From Methanoregula sp. (GTDB lineage Archaea; Halobacteriota; Methanomicrobia; Methanomicrobiales; Methanospirillaceae), in assembly GCA_003154335.1 (NCBI GenBank), contig PMDE01000089.1:8211-17919 (forward strand): DNA of 9,709 nucleotides, given 5' to 3'. The notes below the pieces were generated by a model that searched no databases, was not told the DNA's origin, and worked only from the letters and a program-made list of their open reading frames with translations. A program made the translations under genes and the position numbers. Shown here one piece after another: positions 1-5,947 of the stretch. The first letter of the stretch is position 1. Each line of letters starts with the position of its first letter.

Positions 1-480
1 GCCGAACCGGGAGGCACCTATTCCCGGGAGAACCCGTTTACTGAAGAAGAAGTCGCTATCCGTCTTTTAAAGGGTGAAATGGAAGAGGTGGCCCCCGAAC
101 ACGATCTCGAGAAGAGCTCGGAGGAGTACGTGGCGAATGCTATTGCGTGCAACGGCGAAGAAGCAGATCTCGACCGGATCAATGGTATGATGGTCGGGAG
201 CATGGAACCGGTGCTCCCCGAACTGATCCACCACCGGCTGGTCGAAAAACAGGGGAGCAGGCTTGTCATGTCACCCTTGGCAAGGGTAATGGCAGAGCAT
301 TTTATCGGCATGGAACGGCTCCTTGAGATCCTCCGGCTGACGAAATTCATGGACGATCCGGTGGATGTTATTGCGGAGCTGGAAAGCGAGGATGTCCATA
401 AGGAGAAGAAGCCGGACCCGAAGAAGACGGGGGAGAAACCAAAGGGGCTTCCTCCCAAAGGAATTAAAAGAAGACGATGA
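1..480 (+). CDS. C-terminal fragment of a probable archaeal helicase-related protein (5' end off window)
   Basis: The frame is open from base 1 and ends at TGA 478-480, giving the last 159 residues of a longer protein. A start at ATG 79 would cut through the conserved-looking region, so the gene probably begins upstream of the window. The visible part is mostly helical and acidic, followed by a winged-helix-like stretch at residues 70-103 (PELIHHRLVEKQG, then MSPLARVMAEHF). It resembles the 'L.P.L..RL...G....SPLG' region after the two RecA domains in archaeal Ski2/Hel308-like helicases and DUF5814 proteins. The last 30 residues are rich in Lys, Pro and Arg and end in RRR, a probable disordered nucleic-acid-binding tail. 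No helicase motif lies inside the window, so the family call is inference; that it is a real coding C-terminus is more certain. The next same-strand gene is about 390 bases away, so an operon is unlikely. Confidence 0.6.
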   Translation, partial: AEPGGTYSRENPFTEEEVAIRLLKGEMEEVAPEHDLEKSSEEYVANAIACNGEEADLDRINGMMVGSMEPVLPELIHHRLVEKQGSRLVMSPLARVMAEHFIGMERLLEILRLTKFMDDPVDVIAELESEDVHKEKKPDPKKTGEKPKGLPPKGIKRRR

Positions 481-872
481 GGGATTGTCACCGCAAGATA
501 AGGAAATTTTCGGCTTTAAAACCGTTCAGACAAGATTTTCCAGTGTTTGCATGGATTTTATCCGCCGGTAAATGAGTGATTGTCGTCGAAAACACCCGGA
601 CGAAATTACAATTCTCTGAATCAAAACCCTTTTTAACCGGTGCTTTTCACCATTGAGTGGAATATATATCTGGGATGCGGTGTTTAAAGAGGCAACTTTT
701 GGAATACCCCTTTTTTACCTCCTGGCCAGAAGTGGGGAGAGCACGAAAAATAAGGGGGAGAATATAGCCGACAGGAGTACCCCTTGTGAACAATCGTTTG
801 AAAGAGAGAAGATTAATGGCAATACGAGTGAATGGATAGTTCACCCATCCGTTGAACAAGGAGAAGAGAAAG
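481..872. other. Intergenic gap with a possible TATA element, no supported gene
   Basis: This gap separates the helicase-like gene from the DUF4405 gene. An AT run AATATATAT at 661-669 could be an archaeal TATA box; it would put transcription start near 690 and leave a leader of about 180 bases before the next gene. T-runs at 630-634 and 710-715 could end transcription of the upstream gene. Short open frames cross the region in several phases, but none has a convincing ribosome binding site or recognisable product. No tRNA or large hairpin was seen. Confidence 0.4.
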
Positions 873-1139
873 ATGACCAACAGGGGCATACTGAAATATC
901 TCATCGATTGCGGGCTGATCATTACCTTTATTCTTGCATTTATCACCGGAATCGTCAAGTTTCCTGAACTGACACCAATTTTCGGAAACATCTTCCTGCT
1001 CATTCCGGTTTCCCTCCTTTCAAAAATTCATGACTATTCCGGGCTGGTAATGGGGCTCCTTGTCCTCTCACACCTTCTGTTGAACGGGAGATGGATTGTT
1101 GCAATGACCAAATCAACCTTCGGTAGAAAGAAACCATAG
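873..1139 (+). CDS. Small three-helix membrane protein, DUF4405 / cytochrome b561-like
   Basis: The product is an 88-residue hydrophobic protein. Hydrophobic segments lie at about residues 7-27, 36-49 and 56-72, with a Lys/Arg-rich C-terminus (GRKKP). The layout (LKYLIDCGLIITF, then ITG, then KIHDYSGL, then LVLSHLLLNGRWI) matches DUF4405, a family related to the membrane cytochrome b fold. His53 and His67, 14 residues apart, are the conserved pair that could bind heme; heme binding is inference from the family. The start is ATG 873, because GGAG at 860-863 sits 9 bases before it; an in-frame TTG at 852 would add 7 residues but lies before that site. The gene stands alone, so its redox partner cannot be named from context. 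Confidence 0.7.
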   Translation: MTNRGILKYLIDCGLIITFILAFITGIVKFPELTPIFGNIFLLIPVSLLSKIHDYSGLVMGLLVLSHLLLNGRWIVAMTKSTFGRKKP

Positions 1140-1179
1140 TGAACTGCGATACGCTTACTTTCTTCCGTTAAGTGGTGTT

Positions 1180-1320
1180 ATGCGTCTTCCGCTGATGCTG
1201 CGGGAGACCATAAAGAAGAGGAATGATCCGGAGGGGTCGGGTTCATTGTATTTTAGGGAAGCATTCTACAACACTGCCGGCAGATCAGGTTTCCCGGGCA
1301 CACTGACCTTCACAGAGTGA
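1180..1320 (+). CDS. Doubtful 46-residue ORF
   Basis: A short frame runs from ATG 1180 to TGA 1318-1320 and is the only long open frame in the 230 bases between the DUF4405 gene and the methyltransferase 3' end. GGTG at 1174-1177 could be a weak ribosome binding site, but it sits only 2 bases from the ATG. The product would be a basic, polar peptide beginning MRLPLMLRET and ending TFTE. I recognise no family. It could be a small protein, a decayed remnant or chance. Confidence 0.18.
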   Translation: MRLPLMLRETIKKRNDPEGSGSLYFREAFYNTAGRSGFPGTLTFTE

Positions 1321-1369
1321 TCTCACGTTAACTGCGCCCCTTCTTTACGGCAGTCCAGTCAACAATTCC

Positions 1370-1948
1370 TTATTTTTTTGTTATCGATGAGAGCCATGCC
1401 CGGGGTCCTTCAGCCCGGGTCCGGCTCTCGAATGTTGCCGGCCTGATGTAATTGATGGACCATCCCTCCCGGAAGCTGTCCTGTATCTCTTTTTGTGTTA
1501 TCCTTCTCGGACCGAATCCGCCGGGCTCCAGTTCGCTGAAGCAGAGCATGAAATATTTCCCACCCGGGGACAGGATGGTTGCAAGGCTGTTCACGAAGAG
1601 GGGGCGGTCTTCATCGGAAAGGGTATGGAAGAGCCCGGAATCAGTAACGGTAGTGAACTTCCGCCTGAGTTTGGGGAGGTCCAGTGCGTTCAGGACGAGA
1701 AAATGCACCGGGAGTCCTCTGCCGGCCGCCTTCTCCTTTGCCTTCTGGATCGCAAGCGGGGCGGAGTCGATCCCCCACACTTCATACCCTTCACCTGCAA
1801 AGAAAAGGGCATGCTCTCCTGTACCGCATCCGATGTCCAGGACAGATCCTGTTATCTCTCCCCTCCGGAGCAGCTCAACGAACTCCTTTTGGGGCCTTCC
1901 GATATCCCAGGGAGGTGTGCCCCGGTATGCCGAGTCAAAGAAATCCAT
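1370..1948 (-). CDS. Class I SAM-dependent methyltransferase
   Basis: The 192-residue product is a compact Rossmann-fold methyltransferase. Motif I is VLDIGCGTG at residues 36-44, the SAM-binding loop. The acidic residue ending strand 2 is Asp61 (GIDSAP), Asp90 lies in the NALDL stretch after strand 3, and TVTDSGLFHTL at 100-110 is the motif II region. LSPGG at 126-130 is the usual motif III. The N-terminal FFDSAYRGTPPWDIGRPQ resembles the thiopurine-methyltransferase/TehB-like group. The acceptor cannot be read from the sequence; a small molecule or metalloid is more likely than a macromolecule, since no RNA- or protein-recognition domain is present. The start is ATG 1948: GGTGA (plus 1952-1956) lies 3 bases upstream, and an in-frame TGA lies just before the ATG. 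The first 14 bases overlap a small upstream ORF. Confidence 0.85.
   Translation of the reverse strand: MDFFDSAYRGTPPWDIGRPQKEFVELLRRGEITGSVLDIGCGTGEHALFFAGEGYEVWGIDSAPLAIQKAKEKAAGRGLPVHFLVLNALDLPKLRRKFTTVTDSGLFHTLSDEDRPLFVNSLATILSPGGKYFMLCFSELEPGGFGPRRITQKEIQDSFREGWSINYIRPATFESRTRAEGPRAWLSSITKK
1373..1379 (+). terminator. Possible T-tract terminator
   Basis: Seven consecutive T on the plus strand lie at the end of the stretch after the DUF4405 gene. Archaeal termination often needs only a T-rich tract, so this could stop plus-strand transcription before it runs antisense into the methyltransferase. The same bases also encode the Lys-Lys end of the methyltransferase on the other strand, so the run may be only codon content. 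Confidence 0.25.
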
Positions 1949-2123
1949 ACCTCACCATAGCCTCTGATAGGTTTATCATTGTTTGTTCAGGACATTGGTT
2001 GCACATGGGGTACCGGTATCCGACCAGGGGATCATATGTTGTTATCACTACGGTTCTGATGACTGGCCCGGCTATCCCTGCCAGTCGGAAAAGAGGTCCC
2101 CGGATGTTCCGTGTTTCCTTCAT
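1935..2123 (-). CDS. Candidate 62-residue protein overlapping both neighbours
   Basis: This frame starts at ATG 2123-2121, which shares its A with the hydrolase TGA stop (TGATG), and ends at TGA 1937-1935, 14 bases inside the methyltransferase. TGATG junctions are a familiar arrangement for termination-reinitiation coupling. The product is basic at its N-terminus (MKETRNIRGPLFRL), has a short hydrophobic stretch and carries a Cys-X2-Cys pair (MCNQCPEQ) that could bind a metal. No separate ribosome binding site is evident. I recognise no family. Filling the whole gap while overlapping both genes favours a real small gene, but open frames of this length also occur by chance, and a GTG at 2147 could extend it into the hydrolase. 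Confidence 0.3.
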   Translation of the reverse strand: MKETRNIRGPLFRLAGIAGPVIRTVVITTYDPLVGYRYPMCNQCPEQTMINLSEAMVRYGFL

Positions 2124-3169
2124 CACTTCAGGTACCGGTCGAGCCACCGCGTCGCGTTTGCTACAGCGATGCTCACGTAGGGGTCCTGGTCATAGAGTTC
2201 AATGTGGTTGTGGGTCTCGATCCAGATGAGCTCCTTAGGGCCGAGTGCCGCGTCGTAAGCCTGTTGTGCGTACTCCGGGAGGAGGAAGAGGTCCTTTGTC
2301 CCGTGGATAATCTGGAGAGGTGCCGGGGCAATGAGCGGGACGTGAACGAGGGCGTTGTAGCAGGAGAATGCTTCGAGCGATCCGACGGTCATCTTTTCCG
2401 ACCAGGTCGGGGCTTCTGATGCGTGGGTACGGCTGTAATAGTTGTACGCTTCTTCGATAGGCATTGCCGCCATCGGGATCGCCTCCGAGAGACCGGGAGC
2501 GATGGTAGGGACATACTGTACTATCCCGGTCCGGTACTCCTCCCGCATGATCGCATGGATCTTTCCCGTATATGCAGCGAATCCTTCGACTCCCATGAAC
2601 TGCTGGAATGTACCGCCAACATTGAACCCTCCGGCGATGCTCACGACCACCTTGATCTTCCGCTCACGGGCAGCCGCGGAGATCGCATATCCCCCGCCAA
2701 TGCAGATTCCTACCGCGGCAACATTGTCCGGATCGACATCCGCACGGGTCATCATGTACCGTGCAGCGCTCACATAGTCCTCTGTGATCCGGGTCGGATC
2801 ATGGTGAGCCCGTGGTTCGCCTTCACTCTCGCCATAGCTCCGCGGGTCAAAGGTCAGAACGGTATATCCGGCACTGGCAAAACGCTCCGCATAGTGCGGG
2901 AGAGTCTGTTCTTTGACGCTGCTGAATGGACCGCACATTACAATGCCGGGTGAGCGTTGGTCGTGGGCCAGTCCCGGGGGACGGTAAATATGCCCTGCGA
3001 GAGCAGCCCCCTCGCCCTTGAACATTGCCGGTCCGCGGCGGGTTGGATCAGCTTTGAGCAGCATGCTGCTGTCAGCAGGAAGGTAGTGCTTGTCGGTAAC
3101 CGGTTCTGCCGCAGCCGCCATCGTGGGGCGGATGCGGATTGTACTGACAGGATCGCTTGCTGGTGCCAT
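2123..3169 (-). CDS. Alpha/beta hydrolase, dienelactone-hydrolase-like with Cys nucleophile
   Basis: The 348-residue product has a complete alpha/beta-hydrolase fold. The nucleophile elbow is VGICIGGGYA at residues 153-162, with Cys156 at the nucleophile position, as in dienelactone hydrolase (G-x-C-x-G-G) rather than the usual Ser. The acid is probably Asp293 in HGTKDLF, and the catalytic His is His320 or His322 in THNHIELYD. A YGESEG motif at 112-117 precedes the elbow and is common in the COG1073/DLH-like group. The hydrolase therefore likely cleaves an ester or lactone; the substrate is unknown. No signal peptide or membrane segment is seen, so it should be cytoplasmic. The first 40 or so residues look variable, and Met17 is an alternative start. 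The ATG at 3169 has no clear ribosome binding site. It diverges from the kdp operon, and the methyltransferase follows on the same strand. Confidence 0.82.
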   Translation of the reverse strand: MAPASDPVSTIRIRPTMAAAAEPVTDKHYLPADSSMLLKADPTRRGPAMFKGEGAALAGHIYRPPGLAHDQRSPGIVMCGPFSSVKEQTLPHYAERFASAGYTVLTFDPRSYGESEGEPRAHHDPTRITEDYVSAARYMMTRADVDPDNVAAVGICIGGGYAISAAARERKIKVVVSIAGGFNVGGTFQQFMGVEGFAAYTGKIHAIMREEYRTGIVQYVPTIAPGLSEAIPMAAMPIEEAYNYYSRTHASEAPTWSEKMTVGSLEAFSCYNALVHVPLIAPAPLQIIHGTKDLFLLPEYAQQAYDAALGPKELIWIETHNHIELYDQDPYVSIAVANATRWLDRYLK

Positions 3170-3329
3170 CGGGTATCAAACGATATTGATCGCATTGCCT
3201 GTATTAATATGGGGTTGCCAGGTCTGCTCCAGAGATTTTGGAACGTGAAGACAGGGAATGCTATTATGGAGATTTCATCCCATCCTGTAGTCAGCTGACC
3301 TTTCCGATCTATTCCGCGCGATCCCAGAA

Positions 3330-3337
3330 TATATAAA
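3330..3337 (-). promoter_or_regulatory. TATA box, probable promoter of the hydrolase gene
   Basis: Read on the minus strand this is TTTATATA, close to the archaeal TATA consensus, preceded by an A-rich stretch (plus 3338-3346) that fits a BRE. Transcription would start near 3308 and leave a leader of about 140 bases. A second AT-rich element near 3203-3213 on the minus strand would give a much shorter leader, so the choice of promoter is open. Because TATATA is symmetric, the element could also serve the plus strand. Confidence 0.4.
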
Positions 3338-3441
3338 GTATTTTTTGGAAGGGTACTTCCACCAATCTGGTTGTCTCTGTCGAAATAATGAATAGTACCA
3401 GGATTTTTCCCGGAGCTTTGCCCTGACAGTTGACAATGCCC

Positions 3442-3449
3442 ATATATAC
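3442..3449 (+). promoter_or_regulatory. TATA box, probable kdp promoter
   Basis: The sequence ATATATAC is the nearest TATA-like element upstream of kdpCA. With the usual archaeal spacing of about 25 bases, transcription would begin near 3470-3473, leaving a leader of about 55 bases with a ribosome binding site at its end. The element has no strong BRE. It is a good candidate for a promoter that needs an activator or is controlled by a nearby repressor. Confidence 0.5.
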
Positions 3450-3454
3450 AAAGA

Positions 3455-3468
3455 ACCAGCACGCTGGT
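3455..3468. promoter_or_regulatory. Inverted repeat ACCAGC-AC-GCTGGT, possible kdp operator
   Basis: Two perfect 6-base arms separated by 2 bases lie just downstream of the TATA element and just before the predicted transcription start. A regulator bound here would block RNA polymerase or TFB, which is a common archaeal repression geometry. The outer bases also match AGTACCAG at 3394-3401, which is the exact reverse complement of CTGGTACT at 3464-3471. The binding protein is unknown; KdpE or a separate archaeal regulator are both possible. Confidence 0.4.
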
Positions 3469-3477
3469 ACTTGCGAA

Positions 3478-3501
3478 CACTCTTTGCAGAATCAAAGAGT
3501 G
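3478..3501 (+). promoter_or_regulatory. Perfect 9-bp stem-loop in the kdp leader
   Basis: CACTCTTTG at 3478-3486 is the exact reverse complement of CAAAGAGTG at 3493-3501, with a 6-base loop CAGAAT. It lies downstream of the predicted transcription start and ends 10 bases before the ribosome binding site at 3512. As RNA it would form a hairpin next to the translation start; as DNA it would be a dyad for a dimeric regulator. There is no T-tract after it, so it is not a standard terminator. Confidence 0.5.
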
Positions 3502-3511
3502 AATCGAAATT

Positions 3512-3518
3512 GAGGAGG
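3512..3518 (+). promoter_or_regulatory. Ribosome binding site of kdpCA
   Basis: GAGGAGG lies 8 bases before the TTG at 3527 and decides that start over the ATG at 3551. An out-of-frame ATG at 3522, only 3 bases from this site, opens a 9-codon frame ending at 3551 and seems too close to be efficient. Confidence 0.6.
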
Positions 3519-3526
3519 CAGATGCA

Positions 3527-5947
3527 TTGGCGCTCTCACAACTCGGTTTGATGATCCGAAAGCAGGCAAGACCCGCGCTCATCGTTTTTTTACTTATCAC
3601 CCTGATCACGGGTGTCCTGTACCCGCTCGTCATTACCGGTATTGCACAGCTGATCTTCCCGGTCCAGGCAAACGGGAATCTCATCCAGCACGATGGCAGG
3701 GTCGTCGGCTCCGCCCTCATCGGCCAACCGTTTACGTCGCCGAACTACTTCTGGGGCCGTCTCTCCGCAACAAGCCCTGTGCCGTATAATTCCGCTGTAT
3801 CTTCCGGCTCGAACATCGGGCCCACCAACCCTGCCCTCATTGACGAAGTAAAAGGACGGGTAGAAGCACTCCATGCAGCCGATCCCGCCAATTCTCTCCC
3901 CATTCCGGTCGATCTCGTCACTTCCTCGGGCAGCGGACTCGATCCCGATATCAGTGTAGCTGCTGCGAATTACCAGGTTTCCCGGATTGCCCGCGAGCGA
4001 AACCTTAGCGCCAACGATGTAAAATCGCTCGTTGCACAACAGACAGATCACCAGCAGTTCGGTCTATTCGGCGAACCTCGCGTCAATGTACTGAAGCTCA
4101 ACCTTGCACTGGACGACCTGAGCGCCCATCGCATTACGGTGACGCCAGCGACCGGACTGGCGGATGGAAATTCATCGCTGATCTTTGGCCTGAGGATGAC
4201 GGACTGGGTCCAGCTGATCATCTTCTTTGTGATACTTGCTGCTCTTATCGTACCCGTTGGTGGCTTCATGGCAAAGATGTATACCGGCGAGCCGACTCTC
4301 CTCTCACCTGTCATAGATCCTGTCGAGCGGTGGATCCTCTCCGCATCGGGAGTAGACAGCGGGGAGGAGATGGACTGGAAGATGTTCTCAGTTGCGATGA
4401 TGGTCTTCTCCGTTATCGGTATTGCGTTTGTCTTCGTCATCCAGAACATCCAGCAGCTCCTGCCCCTCAATCCTGCCCACGTCGGGCAGGTCCCGTGGGA
4501 CCTCTCTATCAACACGGCCGTCAGTTTTGCCACGAACACCAACTGGCAGGCATATGCCGGGGAAGCCGGCGTCAGTTACCTGACTCAGATGACTGGCCTT
4601 GCCGTCCAGAACTTCATGTCGGCGGCAGTGGGCATGGCAGTCCTCATTGCATTCATATATGGTTTTTCGCGCAGATCCGGAACGACGATTGGGAACTTCT
4701 GGGTGCTCCTCATCCGCAGCGTGATGATCCTTCTCCCCATCTGTGCGATCATTGCAGTCGTGCTCGTCTCGCAGGGAACTGTCCAGACGTTCAATGGGCC
4801 GGTAACCGTACCGCTTCTCGACCCGGTCAACGACAGTGCCGGGAACCTCATCAGTACCCAGGTAATCCCACTCGGGCCAGCTGCCTCGCAGATCGCTATC
4901 AAACAGCTCGGTACCAACGGGGGAGGATTCTTTAACGCCAACTCCGCCCACCCGTTTGAGAATCCCACGCCGTTTACAAACTTCCTTGAAATTCTTGCGA
5001 TCCTCATTATTCCAACCGGGCTCTGCTACACGTTCGGCAGGATGATCGGTTCGGCGAGGAAAGGGATCGCTGTCCTCATTGCAATGACGCTGATCTTCTT
5101 ACCTCTTCTCGGGCTCGGCGTCTGGTCAGAGGTGAACGGCAACCCGGCGTTTACTCCACTCGGCATCGATCAGACTCCCACGACCCTTCAGCCGGGCGGG
5201 AACATGGAAGGGAAAGAGGCGAGGTTCGGCGTCGTGCAATCCGCCCTGTTCTCCGTCGTAACTACCGTAACTTCATGTGGTGCTGTCAACTCCATGCATG
5301 ATTCATTCATGCCACTCGGCGGTTTCGTGCAGATGTTTGATATCCAGCTCGGAGAGATTATCTTCGGAGGTGTCGGTTCCGGCCTGTACTGCATGCTCAT
5401 CTTTGTCATCCTTGCGATGTTTATCGCTGGACTGATGGTCGGACGGACCCCGGAACTCTATGGCAAGAAGATCGAACCGCGTGAGATGACTCTCGCTACT
5501 ATTCACATCCTGATTCCTATCTTCCTTATTCTTGGGCTCACGGCCGTCGCGGTGCTCACGGTCGCCGGGTCATCAGCCGTTTTCAACCCCGGTCCCCACG
5601 GATTCTCGGAGATCCTGTACGCGTTCAGCTCCGCCTCCCAGAATAACGGCAGCGCATTCGGCGGTTTGTCGGCCAACAGTATCTTCTATAATCTGGCGAC
5701 AGCACTTGCGATGGTTATCGGACGCTATGCGGTCGCCATCGTTACACTTGCACTCGCGGGATCATTTGTGGTAAAGAAGATCGTCCCGGTAAGCGACGGG
5801 ACACTCAGCGATCACCGCCCTCTCTTCATCGCCTGGCTTATCTTTGTTGTGCTCATTGTCGGTGCACTCACGTATCTCCCTGCTCTCTCTCTCGGGCCGG
5901 TCGTGGAATATCTCAATATGTTCGCAGGAGGCCTTATCCATGTCTGA
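3527..5947 (+). CDS. kdpCA: KdpC-KdpA fusion, K+-transporting ATPase subunits C and A
   Basis: One uninterrupted 806-residue frame carries two complete Kdp subunits. Residues 1-200 are KdpC: one membrane helix at about 16-43, then QANGNLI, GSALIGQPF, FWGRLSA, LVTSSGSGLDPDIS and the terminal NLALDDL. A linker of about 25 residues (200-224) follows. Residues 225-800 are KdpA, with all four selectivity-filter loops: TNTNW at 336-340, GTNGGGFFN at 462-470, TSCGAV at 582-587 and NNGSAF at 706-711. KdpA is the channel-like K+-selecting subunit of the membrane P-type ATPase; KdpC helps couple K+ and ATP binding. E. coli KdpC (190) plus KdpA (557) total about 750, so nothing is missing and about 55 residues are extra. 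The start is TTG 3527 because GAGGAGG at 3512-3518 is 8 bases upstream; an in-frame ATG is at 3551. The kdpB start overlaps the end by 8 bases. Confidence 0.95.
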   Translation: MALSQLGLMIRKQARPALIVFLLITLITGVLYPLVITGIAQLIFPVQANGNLIQHDGRVVGSALIGQPFTSPNYFWGRLSATSPVPYNSAVSSGSNIGPTNPALIDEVKGRVEALHAADPANSLPIPVDLVTSSGSGLDPDISVAAANYQVSRIARERNLSANDVKSLVAQQTDHQQFGLFGEPRVNVLKLNLALDDLSAHRITVTPATGLADGNSSLIFGLRMTDWVQLIIFFVILAALIVPVGGFMAKMYTGEPTLLSPVIDPVERWILSASGVDSGEEMDWKMFSVAMMVFSVIGIAFVFVIQNIQQLLPLNPAHVGQVPWDLSINTAVSFATNTNWQAYAGEAGVSYLTQMTGLAVQNFMSAAVGMAVLIAFIYGFSRRSGTTIGNFWVLLIRSVMILLPICAIIAVVLVSQGTVQTFNGPVTVPLLDPVNDSAGNLISTQVIPLGPAASQIAIKQLGTNGGGFFNANSAHPFENPTPFTNFLEILAILIIPTGLCYTFGRMIGSARKGIAVLIAMTLIFLPLLGLGVWSEVNGNPAFTPLGIDQTPTTLQPGGNMEGKEARFGVVQSALFSVVTTVTSCGAVNSMHDSFMPLGGFVQMFDIQLGEIIFGGVGSGLYCMLIFVILAMFIAGLMVGRTPELYGKKIEPREMTLATIHILIPIFLILGLTAVAVLTVAGSSAVFNPGPHGFSEILYAFSSASQNNGSAFGGLSANSIFYNLATALAMVIGRYAVAIVTLALAGSFVVKKIVPVSDGTLSDHRPLFIAWLIFVVLIVGALTYLPALSLGPVVEYLNMFAGGLIHV
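5926..5931 (+). promoter_or_regulatory. Ribosome binding site of kdpB
   Basis: AGGAGG sits inside the last codons of kdpCA, 8 bases before ATG 5940. It fixes the kdpB start and rules out the upstream in-frame ATG at 5844, which would lie deep inside the KdpA coding region. Confidence 0.8.

Larger units (their letters stand above)
3170..3526. promoter_or_regulatory. Divergent control region between hydrolase and kdp operon
   Basis: These 357 bases separate two divergent genes and are AT-richer than the coding DNA around them. They hold two TATA-like elements (3330-3337 and 3442-3449), a 10-base palindrome GTCAGCTGAC at 3290-3299, an inverted repeat GGAAG-GGTA-CTTCC at 3347-3360, three copies of GGTACT in either orientation (3352-3357, 3394-3399, 3466-3471), and the kdp leader repeats listed separately. 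No convincing gene lies here on either strand. Confidence 0.6.

Noticed and set aside
580..620. Possible C/D-box small RNA in the 481-872 gap
   Set aside because: Only a poor C-box match (GTGATTG) and a chance CTGA were present, with no terminal stem or second box pair.
639..652. Short inverted repeat GGTG-CTTTT-CACC
   Set aside because: Four-base arms are too short to stand out from chance, and no T-tract follows.
653..967. Plus-strand open frame of 104 codons overlapping the DUF4405 gene start
   Set aside because: It runs out of frame through the DUF4405 protein, has no ribosome binding site and gives no recognisable product.
3430..3447. TTGACA-like bacterial -35 element before kdp
   Set aside because: TTGACA at 3430-3435 is followed by TATATA only about 7 bases later, far short of the 17-base bacterial spacing.
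2938..3720. Minus-strand open frame of 260 codons across the hydrolase start and the kdp leader
   Set aside because: It overlaps two well-supported genes in other frames, and its translation is Ser/Arg/Pro-rich with no recognisable motif.
5844..5939. Upstream ATG extension of kdpB
   Set aside because: The extension overlaps conserved KdpA sequence; ATG 5940 has an AGGAGG site and gives a normal KdpB N-terminus.
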